The notes under the pieces are model-generated. The model had not been told where the DNA came from. It searched no databases and saw nothing but the letters and a program-made list of their open reading frames with translations. From Heliopora coerulea (lineage: Eukaryota; Cnidaria; Anthozoa; Scleralcyonacea; Helioporidae), in NCBI GenBank assembly GCA_030142905.1, contig JASJOG010000079.1:1011001-1075000 (forward strand): 64,000 nt of DNA, read 5' to 3'. Positions within the stretch are counted from its first letter, which is position 1; each line of letters starts with the position of its first letter. This document shows positions 22,842-32,459 of this stretch, in pieces. Both the position numbers and the translations under genes were made by a program.

Positions 22842-24170
22842 CAGTCAAACCTGTATTAAGCGGACACCCTCGGGGAACAGGCTAGTTTCCGCTTAATAGA
22901 CGTATCCGCTTAACAGAGGTTCTCGTCACCAGGCCCCTCCCCCTGTGGTACGGGCTGGGTCTTACCACCAGCAGCAGTACGATCAACAATGGATTCTTTT
23001 CTAAGAGTATCACAGGAATGTTTTTCCTTTTTATAGCAAGTGATACAATAAGCCACAGAAACGCCTGCTTTCCATCCAGGTGTCTCTTATGATGCGTAGA
23101 CAGAACAATTGTCTGATTTATTGCAAGTCGAAACATCACACGTCAGACATCTATACTTTGTCTCTTGTTTGCAATTCCAGCACGCGCCAGCAGATTCAAA
23201 AGCAGTTGCACCAGCCATACACCGTAGTCAGGGCAAGTCAGGTCATTACTTGAGCATCAAGTTGACTACAGGTTTTATGAAGGTGTTGGAATAAGACGCA
23301 AGATGTGTAATACGATACACGAGCCTTATAGGCAATGACAGCCGCCATAACTAGCCGAATAACACTGAATGTTACAAACGAGATAATGTCTTCTGAAATT
23401 GTGGTCGTAAAATCGTTCGTACGAGGGTATCATGTATACATGGAAATCTGGAATCCGAAAATCGACGAGGAATATTAATTGAAACGTGAACCTAGGAATA
23501 CAGCTGATGAAAATGCAGTTGCAGTTGTTAAAACAACAGTTGTGTCTTGTGAGATGAAAACTGGATGTGCTCATCCTAACAATGTGTCAGCTAACATGGA
23601 GGTTGTTGGGCACATTCCAAAACTAATGGCAGTGTGGGTCACAAAGTTTCTCAAACGACAAACGAATACTGCAAAGTTATAATCAAAGGGAAACGGATAA
23701 ATAGAGGTGCTGGATAAGGCTTGGAAATTCCTTGTTTATACGAGTTCCGAGGTGATTGGTTTTCATGCGAATGGTTGACCAATAAACTGTCCAAAGAAAA
23801 CTTTGACATTGAGAAGTAAACTGAAGAAAATTTTGTTTGATGTAAAAATCTTATCTTAACGCACGTGTAATAATATGTAGTCGAATTAACAAATAGACTT
23901 TGAACCGATTGACAAATATCGTCATTAACATAGTGACTAACGTTATGTCTGTAAAGATTATGAAAAGTTAGGAAAATTTTGTCCGTTTAACACAGGTTTT
24001 TTGTGTCTTTATTTGCTAATTTATGTGTCAGCGTCCGCTTAATAGAGGTGTCCGCTTGATAGAGGTTTCATTAATAGGAATTATATGACATTCAATTCGG
24101 GACTTTACAAAGTGTCCGCTTAATACAGGGTGTCCGCTTAATGCAGGGCCGCTTAATACAGGTTTGACTG
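22842..24170. mobile_element. pogo/Tigger-like DNA transposon, non-autonomous, TA-flanked
   Basis: Terminal inverted repeats are clear: CAGTCAAACCTGTATTAAGC begins at 22842, and the reverse complement, with GCTTAATACAGGTTTGACTG, ends at 24170. Both ends are flanked by TA (22840-22841 and 24171-24172), the target site of Tc1/mariner/pogo transposons. Subterminal repeats of GTCCGCTTAATAGAGG/ACAGG type occur five or six times, on both sides. No transposase is recognisable in the 1.3 kb body; it instead contains a degenerate HIRAN-like coding segment. Confidence 0.85.
23391..23750 (+). pseudogene. HIRAN-domain-like coding relic inside the DNA transposon
   Basis: A plus-strand frame reads VVVKSFVRGYHVYMEIWNPK, an in-frame stop, then LKREPRNTADENAVAVVK, an insert, VVGHIPKLMAVWVTKFLKR, and after a one-base shift VIIKGKRINRGAG, a stop, GLEIPCLYEFRGD. 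The order G-Y-H, L-x-x-E-P-x-N-x-x-D-x-N-A-V-A-V, then V-G-x-I-P, is the HIRAN pattern; these domains bind DNA 3' ends in HLTF/Rad5-type proteins and also occur alone. Two stops and one shift make it a pseudogene. It lies wholly within the TA-flanked inverted repeats, so it was probably carried as cargo or is the remnant of a transposon-encoded protein. Confidence 0.6.
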
Positions 24171-24172
24171 TA

Positions 24173-25447
24173 CAGTCAGTTTGTCGGCTGTTCCTTGACC
24201 ACGCCGCCAGGAAGCCTTCTTGTCTGATATACCATATATCTAACACGAGGCTAAGGGCCCAAAACGATTTTTTGTTGTTGTTGTCGTTTATTCATGAAAT
24301 ATTAAGTGTTTGCACTCGAGCGAATGAAATGGAATTGATATTAAGTGAAAATATATTTTCTCGTTTGACACTTATGACTCCATTTGGTGGAACCTTTTAT
24401 TTATATTCCATTAAATATAGACTTCATGAATATCATCTGACCGAGGCAAGACTTTGCCTTTGAGAGGAAAGAAACTGGCCAGCTCTTCTCTTTCTGCCGT
24501 CAGAGTACACACTAGGAGAACTTGCCACACTATTTTGTCTGGCGTTTTTTCTAAGATGTCCTATTGCTATTGCGCTTTGGAATTGTTAATTAGGGAAAGT
24601 TTTCCTATTTCTAAATTTAAGCCCGACTTCGACGAAACTACCCACGGTGTCCCCTTTGCCTTGTTTTGATTTATCTCTCTCTTCCTCTTATTTAATATGA
24701 TTGAACTTCAAAGCATTTTTTCTCAGAAATACAGCATGGTTTTCCACAACACTTAACCATGGAAAACTTTTTGACACAACTTAATAATTTTTGAATGGCT
24801 ACTAATCAACAGTACCTCTGTTCAATCATCATGAAAGATTACATTTTTAAAATTGTCTGTTATTTTAATCTGGCTATATGCATGCATGTTTGGTGTGAAA
24901 ATAACAATGCCATACTTGCCTAACTGTTTAGGTTATAGGTTCAATGGAGCGATCTATATATGTATAACACCCTCAAGAAGTTTCAGAAGAATGCCTTTTC
25001 TCAGTAGAGTACTAGAGCTGTTCCTGCGTGAGCTGAAAAGGGAGTGATCCGGTGCCATACCAACGACGTGGTAACTAAATCATCCCAAACAACATGTTTC
25101 AGAAAGGGTTACAGAATTGAATAAAATTTAAGCCATTCCAAAGAAAAGCAAAAGGATTGCTCTTTTGAGCTAGTAGACTACCACCTTAAAGTGATTCCCT
25201 GGGGTAGTTTTGAATAGGAAAAAAATTTAATAAAGCCCAACACGCAAGAATTGGCAGTAATCTTATCCAATCATTATTCTACCATGACAGCTATGCCTAC
25301 ATCGATGTAAATATTGAATGTTTTATGTTTGCTTTTTGATTACCTTCGAGACAAGGTAAATAAGCCAACAGAGCCTTGATTGCAATTTATCTTATTTCCA
25401 ATTATATAAAATACATTGTGAAACATCTGTGTTCAGAAAACCTCATA
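24173..25447. other. Spacer, nothing convincing
   Basis: An open frame at 24454-24669 and one at 24853-25047 have no recognised domain or splice support. Confidence 0.4.
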
Positions 25448-25608
25448 TGAAAAATCAGCAAAGTTGAGATTAATAAGTATCTTTATTGAGATGATACGTT
25501 ATTTACATTACAGGCGAAGAACCCTAACACAACGAACACGACGTTCGGAGAACGTCACCCAATAGTGGTCAGCGCAAGTCTATATAATGTTGGCGTCTAG
25601 TCGTTACA
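25448..25608 (-). repeat. 3' LTR of the Gypsy element
   Basis: Matches 30796-30959 over its full length; on the element strand it begins TGTAACGACTAG and ends in TCA. Conserved blocks include AATAAGTATCTT, TGATACGTTATT and CGTCACCCAATA on the plus strand. Confidence 0.85.
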
Positions 25609-25686
25609 CTGCTCCCCCATTAATGAAAACTGTGTCTCAATCCAATCCGGAGGTCGACAATCTTGTTGTGATTTTCTTTCGCTGTC

Positions 25687-27300
25687 TTACAGGTAAGGTT
25701 GTTCTTCTATATTGTCAGTTACAACAATGGGATCATTGTCAGCTTCGTGCTCATTGCTCTCTGAACGAGGTTTGTTAAACACTGTTCCAAACTTGTGGTT
25801 TACCATCTCTTGATCTCGAATCTCGTAAAACCGTTTCAGTTGGTTGTGATGGACAACTCTAAGCTTGACACTCAATTTTTCGTTTCCAACATATTTTATT
25901 CGATACACGACGTCTCCCAGTTTCTTCATAACTTGCCAAGGTCCTGTCCAGGGTAGATTTAAGTTCTTACATCTGCCTTTTTTCGTTTTGTAGTCGAACC
26001 ATAACACTAGATCTCCTTTCTTGTACGCGTTAGCTCTTGCTCATAGGTCGTAAAAATTCTTCTGTGTTTAGTGAGAGTTTCCCAGCACCCCTTTTGCTGT
26101 CTCGAACGCTTTGGTCAATCTGCTCTTTAACCCCGTAGAATGTTCGGTGTAGGTAGCTGCTTCTTCCTTCACTCGTTTCAGCTCAACGAGATCGTTTGGT
26201 AACCGAAGCTTTCTTCCAAACTCCAAGTAACTTGGTGTGAACTCGGTACTGCTATGAACTGCTGTATTCTAGGTAAAACAGGAAGAAGGTATGTATAAGT
26301 CCCAGTTTCTTTAGTCATCTGCTACTGCTTGCGCCTGCATGTTATTTACTGTACGGATACGTCGTTCAGAGGCACCATCTGACTGCGAGTGGAATGGCAT
26401 TGTGCGTGAATTCCTTATTTCTGGGAAGTTACAAATCTCTTGGATCATTTTGGCAGACAAATTTTTTGGTAAAGTTGCTCGGGTGCACCGTGTCTTGAAA
26501 TCCATCCGTCGAACACTTTCTTTCCATCTTTTTCCGTTTTTTGGTCCCTTATAGGGAATAGTTCTAACCATTTAGTATAGTGATCAATTATTACCAGGCA
26601 ATACCGGCAGCCCCGTGAGCTTTGTGGGTATTCTACAACGTCCGTAATAACCAATTCTCCGGGGTGACTTGTAACAATTCTTTGTTGTGGAGTTCTATTG
26701 TTTGGAATAGCATTTCTTCTTCGTTGGCTGGTTTAATATTTCAAACACAAATCTTCGGTTTGGGATGCCGTTTGGGACCAAAAGTATTGTTCCTTTGTCC
26801 TCTGTAACGTTTTGACGTAACCAAAATGCCCCTGTTCGTTATGCGTCATTCTCAGGACTCTAGGGATCAGGTTTCGGGGAATGATTATCTGAGCGTTCCT
26901 GTTGACTGAATGATTATCTTACAGTTACTGTTCCTACTGCGGAGTATCCCATCGTTTCCCACAAAACAGTGAGGCAATTCGTTACTGAGGGCTTTCAACT
27001 CCCTGTTCTTTGTCGTTATGGTTGATATTCGTGATTGTAACCAGGATTTCATTTGGCATAGCTTTGAACATTTTCCTTGTTGTTGGCGAATGTATTCAAA
27101 GGGCCATTCGTCTGGATTTTCTCTCTCCACATTTCGAATCCTGCTCAACGCGTCAGCTACTACGTTCTTACTCCCTGCGATGTGCTTTACCTTATAGTGG
27201 AACTCTCGAATTTTATCAACCCATCGCCACAACCTTCAACTGTGTTCCTTAGTTCGAGTCAGGAACCATTTCAGCGACTGATGATCGGTGTACAAATCAA
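25687..27300 (-). pseudogene. Gypsy RNase H C-terminus and integrase, broken
   Basis: RNase H ends with YTDHQSLKWFLTRTKEHS at about 27265-27300, one stop, then LWRWVDKIREFHYKVKHIAG and NVVADALSR. The integrase core follows at 26650-26320: VEYPQSSRGCRYCLVIIDHY and KWLELFPIRD carry the first Asp region, ISRHGAPEQL should lead to the S/TDQG motif but that motif is missing, and SQSDGASERRIRTVNN holds the final Glu. The C-terminal domain at 26007-25687 has LPWTGPWQVMKKLGDVVYRI, the GPY/F-type module of Ty3/Gypsy integrases. Several frameshifts and the lost second Asp mean it cannot integrate. Confidence 0.8.
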
Positions 27301-27753
27301 ACTCATTTGCTAATAAGTATAGACGGTAAGCTTTGTGTGCCTCGACAATCGCCAAGAATTCATTCTCTGCCGTCGAATAGTTTACTTTGGCTTTGTGTAG
27401 CCTTCTTCATCCGAAGGGAACAGGTCTTGTTCGTCCTAATTTGTCTGTCTGTTCGAGATAGTAACCAACAGCATAGTCAGACGCATCGCAAGTGACTGAG
27501 AAACGACCAAGGTGTTTTGGTAGTTCTAATGTCACGGATGTGCACAGCATTTTTTTTAACGCCTCAAATTCTTAAGTACATTCAGATATCCACAAAAAAA
27601 TCTGTTTTGTTTAAGAAATTATGAAGAGGAACAGCAACTTTGGCGAAATCTTTCACAAATCTCCCCCCGAAAGTTACAAACATCGAGGAACTGGCATAAT
27701 TCTTCTTTATTCACCGGAATCTTCCAATTTCGAATGATCTCTAAGTTCTCAAG

Positions 27754-29480
27754 CTAGTCAGGCACCTGTCTAACACCTGACTGATCTAAAATGTAACCCA
27801 CGAATTGGTACTTCTTGTCCGACAATTTCAATCCTGATCTTCTGACCATCTGGAATAATCTTTTGACTCTTTCCAGGTGTTCTTTAAAAATGGCATGAAA
27901 ACAAATAACGTCACCTAAATATCTTATTATATCATCTCTATCTAGTATTTGTACAGGCCCGTAGCGAGGAGTCAACTACATGGGGGAGCAAAGCTTGGGG
28001 TGAGGAAAGCGAGCGCCTGAGGTGCGAAAAACCTTTAGGGGAGTCCGGGGCATGCTCCGAAATGCTATTTCCAGCATTGTCGACGTGAAATTTTTGAGAA
28101 TTTTGAAGTAATTTGTAGTATTACTCATCTGCCTTTTTCAGTTTCTTTCTTTTGTAACTTGTTTGTCTTGTTTCTTTGACATCTGGGCCTTGAAACATGT
28201 ACTATTCTAATGATCCGTGATCATTTCTCAATCAGTCAGGAAAAACCTCGGCAAAAATCTCGCTTCACAACATTGAAAGCTTAATTGGGCCTGCAATCAT
28301 TACAACCAGTAGTTACCACTTAACTTGACCCCGCCAATGTATTTTATTTTATGGCAATTCGAGATTCGAGGGTTAGGGTCAGGGTTGGCGTTAGTATTTG
28401 GCCCACTGGGATGCTGAGTTTAGACGTAGAAACTTTATTTTATTGCTTCTCTTCGAATAAGCGTTAAACGGAGGAAAACGTGTTTTTTCCCCATCTTTTA
28501 TCGTACTATTTCTTATATTTCTTAACAAGTTTATGGGGGAACAATGGTCCAACTGCCCCACCTCAGATACGAGCCCGTTGTACCATAATTTCTGTAAGCA
28601 ACTGGAAAGTTCCTGGAGCACCTGAAAGCCGGTAACGCATGCTGCAGTATTGGTAAAGCCCACAAGGTGAGATGAACGCTACCTTGTTTTTGTCCTCTTC
28701 TGCTATTTCTATTTGATGATATCCTCAGACCATAGCGACAGATGTGAAATATGATGCTTCAGCCAAGCGGTCGAGTGTTTAGGTAATGTGAGGCAAAGGA
28801 TAATTAGTGACCGATGTTAACTCATTTAATTTTCTATAATCAACACATATTCTTAGGCCTCCTGAAAGTTTTCGAACTAACACTAATGGGTTCGCCCATT
28901 CTGATGAAGGCTTCTCTATGACACCTTCACCAAGCATCGACTTCCGATCCATCTTTACTCCTTCTTGGTGTGCGAACGGAATTCGACGAGGCGGTTCCTC
29001 TACCTGGATAGCATCCGGCCTTAGATCTCGTTTGTTTCTGAAGAACATATCCGAATAGGACAGAATAAGGTTTTCTAGTTGCTTTTCAAGATTTGAACTT
29101 AACTGGTTCTTGCTCAGGTCTATTTCAAGTTCCTTTAGGGTTTCTATGTTGTTCTCAGTTTTATTACTGGACACTGAAGGTATTTGTTTCTTTATGGTGG
29201 CATTCATTGGTTTTGAAATATCTTCAATATCTGACAGAACACATGTTCTTTGGTTCTTAAATATTGTCACGGTATCAAACGTTACATTTACAGCCTTTAC
29301 CCAGAAACTGATATCCTTGCTTCCCTTTACGGCTGTTTTTGTCCTTAGTACTCCTCCTGGTGTCTTGGTTGATTCAAATAAGTCATCTTTTGGGTCCTTA
29401 TCTTTAGTACACATTGGAATTAGAACTTGGTGTTTCGCTGGTAACTCTATCGTGTATCTGGTTATTACCGGAGTGTGAGT
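27754..29480 (-). pseudogene. Gypsy reverse transcriptase, catalytically dead and interrupted
   Basis: From 29414 the frame gives the protease-RT linker and the RT fingers (WANPLVLVRKLSGGLRICVD, then YRKLNELTSVTNYPLPHIT). Motif A at about 28735 reads YFTSVAMV, a stop, then GYHQIEI, so the catalytic Asp is Ala. Motif B region CGLYQYCSMRYRLSGAPGTF is followed by a 633-base insertion (27951-28583). Motif C then reads IIRYLGDVICF: the first Asp of the YxDD box is Gly (codon 27913-27915). Loss of two of three catalytic aspartates, plus the insertion, is decisive. Confidence 0.85.
27951..28583. mobile_element. Small DNA-transposon-like insertion in the Gypsy RT
   Basis: The segment starts GTACAGGCCCGTAGCGAGG and its reverse complement starts GTACAACGGGCTCGTATC; the inner parts of both ends are G-rich. 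The RT reading frame stops at one edge and resumes at the other. CAGGSCCGTAGC-type ends are common in animal hAT-like non-autonomous elements (general knowledge). It encodes nothing recognisable. Confidence 0.5.
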
Positions 29481-29800
29481 TCCTTCTTGGACAGTACGGA
29501 CTTTCTAAACACCAGTAAAAGGTATTCCTATTTTATTCCGTGATGCCCCAACAGCTGCTGTGGTGATTTTCAATAAAATCAGCTCCCAAGACTGATCCCT
29601 ACAGATTTTTAACTACCAAGAACTTCCAGTTAGTGTTTGGTGTACCTCAGCTTAGCTTCACTTCAGCTTCTCCCAGTATTACAATGGGGCTAGGGGATTA
29701 TTGATACCGGGGATATTTGTGACTACTTCTGCTCCTGTGTCTATTAGGAATTTGATTTTAGCAACATTTATGGTTCCTTCTACGTGATATCTTAGTTCCT
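29481..29800 (-). pseudogene. Gypsy protease region
   Basis: The minus strand reads KIKFLIDTGAEVVTNIPG at about 29690-29760, with the DTGA active-site motif of retroelement aspartic proteases at about 29730-29741. The surrounding frame is broken by stops. Confidence 0.7.
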
Positions 29801-29929
29801 GTTATGTCTGACTTTTCCTTACTATATTAATAGTTGTGTTCTCGACTTGACTTCTGTATGGATAGTTGATCCCTCCACCTCTGTTCAAAGCTGGTGTCGG
29901 GGTCCAAGATCAACCTTTTTTTCGTTTAA

Positions 29930-30750
29930 AGATGGACAGATTCGTGCCCAGTGCCCTTGGCCATTACATGCCCGGCAAATATCAGTAGGTTTTGGACTAA
30001 GCCTCTTTTCCCCCCCTCCCCGCTCTCTTACGTCCCCTTCTTATTTCTCCTGGTTTCAATGCGTTTAGAAACTTGAGCATGTTCTCCAATTTCTGCTGAA
30101 CCTGTTGGTGTACTATATCCTCCATATGGCTATCAGGTTTAATGGCTTGTAACACCTCTGGTTTTTCTATTTCTTTTGCAGCTGCAACCTTTTAGGTGAC
30201 TCTTCATTCTTCTTGCTGCGTTGATATTCATTTGAGATCATTCTCCACTGTTTTTTGTAGCAAGTCATCCTGACGAATCAGTACCTCTCACAGGTCATTC
30301 TCAAGCCCATTAACAAATTGGCACAATATATTCTCATTCTTTCTTGTATGGTAGAAAGCTGGCGCTCTTTCCTGTCTGACTCTTTCTGTTTCTTCGCGTC
30401 ACTAGCTTCTTCAGGCAGTGGGTTAACCTTGGGTGGACTATAGGCTTTCTCATACGATAATCTCAGGTCGACAAATAAATGTGCAGTACCCCTCCATCTT
30501 TTCTACATCTAACATTAAAAACTTTCTTATACTTCAATAGTGCAAGACCACCTTCATACCTCTCTTTCAATGCCTTGGAAAGTTCTTTATAGTTTTTTCT
30601 TACAATTTCTTACTGTTGGTGGTAAAAAGCCTTCGCATCCTGTTTCAGGAATACAGCAAGATACTAACCAGTTTTTTCTTCTCACCACTCGTTCACAGCG
30701 CCGAAAATTTCAAATTCACGAAGGAACTCACGAACACCTTCTTAAGAGAA
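29930..30750 (-). pseudogene. Gypsy gag with zinc knuckle, broken
   Basis: The 5' part reads REFLREFEIFGAVNEW at about 30690-30745, then AVFLKQDAKAFYHQQ, a stop, and NYKELSKALKERYEGG at about 30560, typical of the Gypsy capsid region. The nucleocapsid is at 29936-29977 with ICRACNGQGHWARIC, a perfect C-x2-C-x4-H-x4-C zinc knuckle. Stops and shifts separate the parts. Confidence 0.75.
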
Positions 30751-30795
30751 CTTCCGCTCGGAAAAACCGTCTTGTTTGACTCATACTGCCACAAG

Positions 30796-30959
30796 TGTAA
30801 ACTCAGCGAAATTGAGATGAATAAGTATCTTCATTGCGTTGATACGTTATTGACATTTTGGGCAAAGAGCCATAACACAACAAGCACAACCCTCTGGAGT
30901 ACGTCACCCAATACCGGTCATCACAAATGTCTATAGAATGTTAGCGTTCAGTCCTTACA
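30796..30959 (-). repeat. 5' LTR of the Gypsy element
   Basis: Begins TGTAAGGACTGAACG on the element strand and ends in TTTACA, next to a TGGCAGTATGAGTC stretch that could be the primer-binding site (the tRNA was not identified). Confidence 0.85.
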
Positions 30960-31309
30960 CATAAATAAATATCGTACTAAATGTAGGATCAGACATGATT
31001 TGAAAAGTTTTGAACGTAGCTTTTATACATTGATATTGTCTATCATCCGGCGTTTCAACTCAGGATTACGGAGCCACTGATATCATTACAGGCACGGCGG
31101 AAGCAAATCAGCATAAGGGTGTGGGGAAGGGAGGTTGAGGATAATAATTAGGAAACTTGCCTGGTTACATGGCTGCAGTCGTTTAAAATTCCAACAGCTT
31201 TTAATCCCACCTGATCTAAATTGGCCAAACAACCGAATACATTTTACGATACATTCCCATTACATATTGAAATAATTATTCCAATATGTAATTATAGATT
31301 CATATATAT

Positions 31310-31500
31310 AGTTTTTTACTGTCTCTGTAAACCTACACTCTGAAGATGTTGCACGAGGCAACGAAACGTCAGTAAATATGTTTTAAAACTTTTTTGATTT
31401 GCCTATTTCACTATGGCAATACACCTAAGAATTCTGAGCTGGGCTCTGATCTTTTTGTTACGATTACGCTTTCCGCCCAGGAAATCAATAGCCAAGCTAG
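31310..31500 (+). repeat. Penelope leader: hammerhead-like motif then short hydrophobic ORF
   Basis: CTGAAGA at 31340-31346, one extra T, stem GTTGC (31348-31352) with GCAAC (31358-31362), then GAAACGTC. TTTACTG upstream (about 31315) can pair with CAGTAAA just after the motif, a possible stem I. At 31413 a short ORF starts MAIHLRILSWALIFLLRLRF. Related leaders occur near 40780, 41140, 44420 and 45729. The ORF loses similarity after about 25 residues. Confidence 0.55.
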
Positions 31501-31518
31501 AAGAATCTTTTTGTCTGG

Positions 31519-31546
31519 AAGTATTGACTATGAAATTAGTCAATAC
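31519..31546. repeat. Short perfect hairpin
   Basis: AGTATTGACTA pairs with TAGTCAATACT around a 6-base loop, between two hammerhead-like motifs in opposite orientation. Confidence 0.75.
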
Positions 31547-31556
31547 TCTGTTTTAT

Positions 31557-31593
31557 CCAACGTTTCGACACTCGCGTTACAGTGTCTTCATCA
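31557..31593 (-). ncRNA. Hammerhead-like motif 3' of a GIY-YIG remnant
   Basis: On the minus strand CTGATGA (31593-31587) is followed by an extra A, then GACACT pairing with AGTGTC (6 bp), then GAAACGTT. It lies directly 3' of the GIY-YIG fragment at 31605-31990. The extra nucleotide before stem II and a poor stem I make activity doubtful. Confidence 0.45.
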
Positions 31594-31604
31594 GGGGTTA
31601 GAAT

Positions 31605-31990
31605 CGTCGGAAGTCGTACCCGTATTTATAGTACCGCTAGCGTTTTCATGTTTTTTAATGAGATGTTTGTAGGCTTCTGGAAATAGATTCCCATCATCTC
31701 TATTTATGGCCTAATCCGTGCTATTAATATGCCACACTTTCAAGCAAATCCTTTGATGATAGTGAGGATTACATGAGATAATGGAAGCATTGTTCCATTC
31801 AATTTCGTGGGATGTTTTGAAGCTATGGCCCGCTAGAGCTGAATTGGTTATCCGTTTTGACGACAATGCGCTTTGTGTTCTTTCAAGCGGGTTCTGAATT
31901 GCCGCTTCGTTTGTCCGATGTAGACTTGTTTGCAATCCCGACAAGGAATTTGCAATCCCGAAGGTGCGATTTACTCCATTCCTTGTCGGG
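31605..31990 (-). pseudogene. Penelope-like GIY-YIG endonuclease fragment
   Basis: The minus strand reads CRDCKQVYIGQTKRQFRTRL then KEHKAHCRQNG and, after a frameshift, NSALAGHSFKTSHEIEWNNA, SIISCNPHYHQR and VWHINST. This is the YIG half of a GIY-YIG domain with the conserved Arg and the later SALAxH and WHI blocks seen in Penelope-like endonucleases. The GIY part and the RT are missing. This is a third Penelope lineage in the window, by sequence pattern. Confidence 0.75.
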
Positions 31991-32005
31991 AATGGAGTAA
32001 ATCGC
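31966..32005. repeat. Perfect 17 bp hairpin
   Basis: GCGATTTACTCCATTCC pairs with GGAATGGAGTAAATCGC around TTGTCG. It sits at the start of the broken GIY-YIG fragment, next to the short motif array. Confidence 0.85.
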
Positions 32006-32023
32006 AGTTTAGCATTAATTCTC

Positions 32024-32260
32024 TTGGAGATACCCGGTGACCCCATATCTTTCTTGGGGAGATATCCGGTGACCCTGTTTTAGTCTCATAATCTTAGTTT
32101 ATAATCTTATCTCGGTCATTACCGTGTTCTAGCAGTAATCTTGGAGAGATATCTGGTGATCCTTATTTCAAGGGAGATACCCCATGAAACTAGTTTTAAT
32201 TTTTATTTATCAGGGAGATATCCGGTGACCCCTAAATCTAGGGGAAATACCTGGTGACTC
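32024..32260 (+). repeat. Six dispersed copies of a 19-20 base motif
   Basis: Variants of GGGAGATATCCGGTGACCC occur at about 32024, 32056, 32142, 32171, 32212 and 32240, all in the same orientation with irregular spacing of 28-86 bases. Not a CRISPR array: copies are degenerate and spacing is uneven. Confidence 0.75.
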
Positions 32261-32459
32261 TAGTTTAATCTTCAATTAAGAAATGTCTTCTAGCAACTTG
32301 TATTTACCTTTTGCTGGCCACCAAACCAGAGTAGCACTACCTATAAATATGACTTACACCCGAAAAACTTTACCAAATTTTGCAAAATTATTATTAGTGC
32401 TTAAAAGCCCCTCCTAGCACCCTTACACCCCTTGTGCCCTCGTACGCTTCCCCTGCGTA

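Larger units (their letters stand above)
25448..30959 (-). mobile_element. Gypsy/Ty3-type LTR retrotransposon, old, minus strand
   Basis: Two short direct LTRs (25448-25608 and 30796-30959) flank gag-protease-RT-RNase H-integrase in the standard Ty3/Gypsy order on the minus strand. The insertion is flanked by CATA at 25444-25447 and again at 30960-30963, a 4 bp target duplication. The LTRs differ at many positions (roughly 80 percent identity by eye), and every coding segment is broken, so this is an old copy. A separate element interrupts RT at 27951-28583. Confidence 0.9.
30964..32455. mobile_element. Possible hAT-like inverted-end element enclosing Penelope fragments
   Basis: The plus strand at 31091 (CAGGCACGGCGGAAGCAAAT then AAGGGTGTGGGG) resembles the reverse complement of 32405-32455 (GCAGGGGAAGCGTACGAGGG then AAGGGGTGTAAGG). 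Both share GGAAGC and a G-rich inner part in the same order. The match is imperfect and no target duplication was found, so the pairing is tentative. Confidence 0.3.

Noticed and set aside
24454..24669. 71-residue open frame with moderately coding-like composition
   Set aside because: No recognised domain, splice sites or repeat partner; chance frame cannot be excluded.
32024..32260. CRISPR-like array
   Set aside because: Repeats are degenerate, spacing is irregular and the context is an animal genome.
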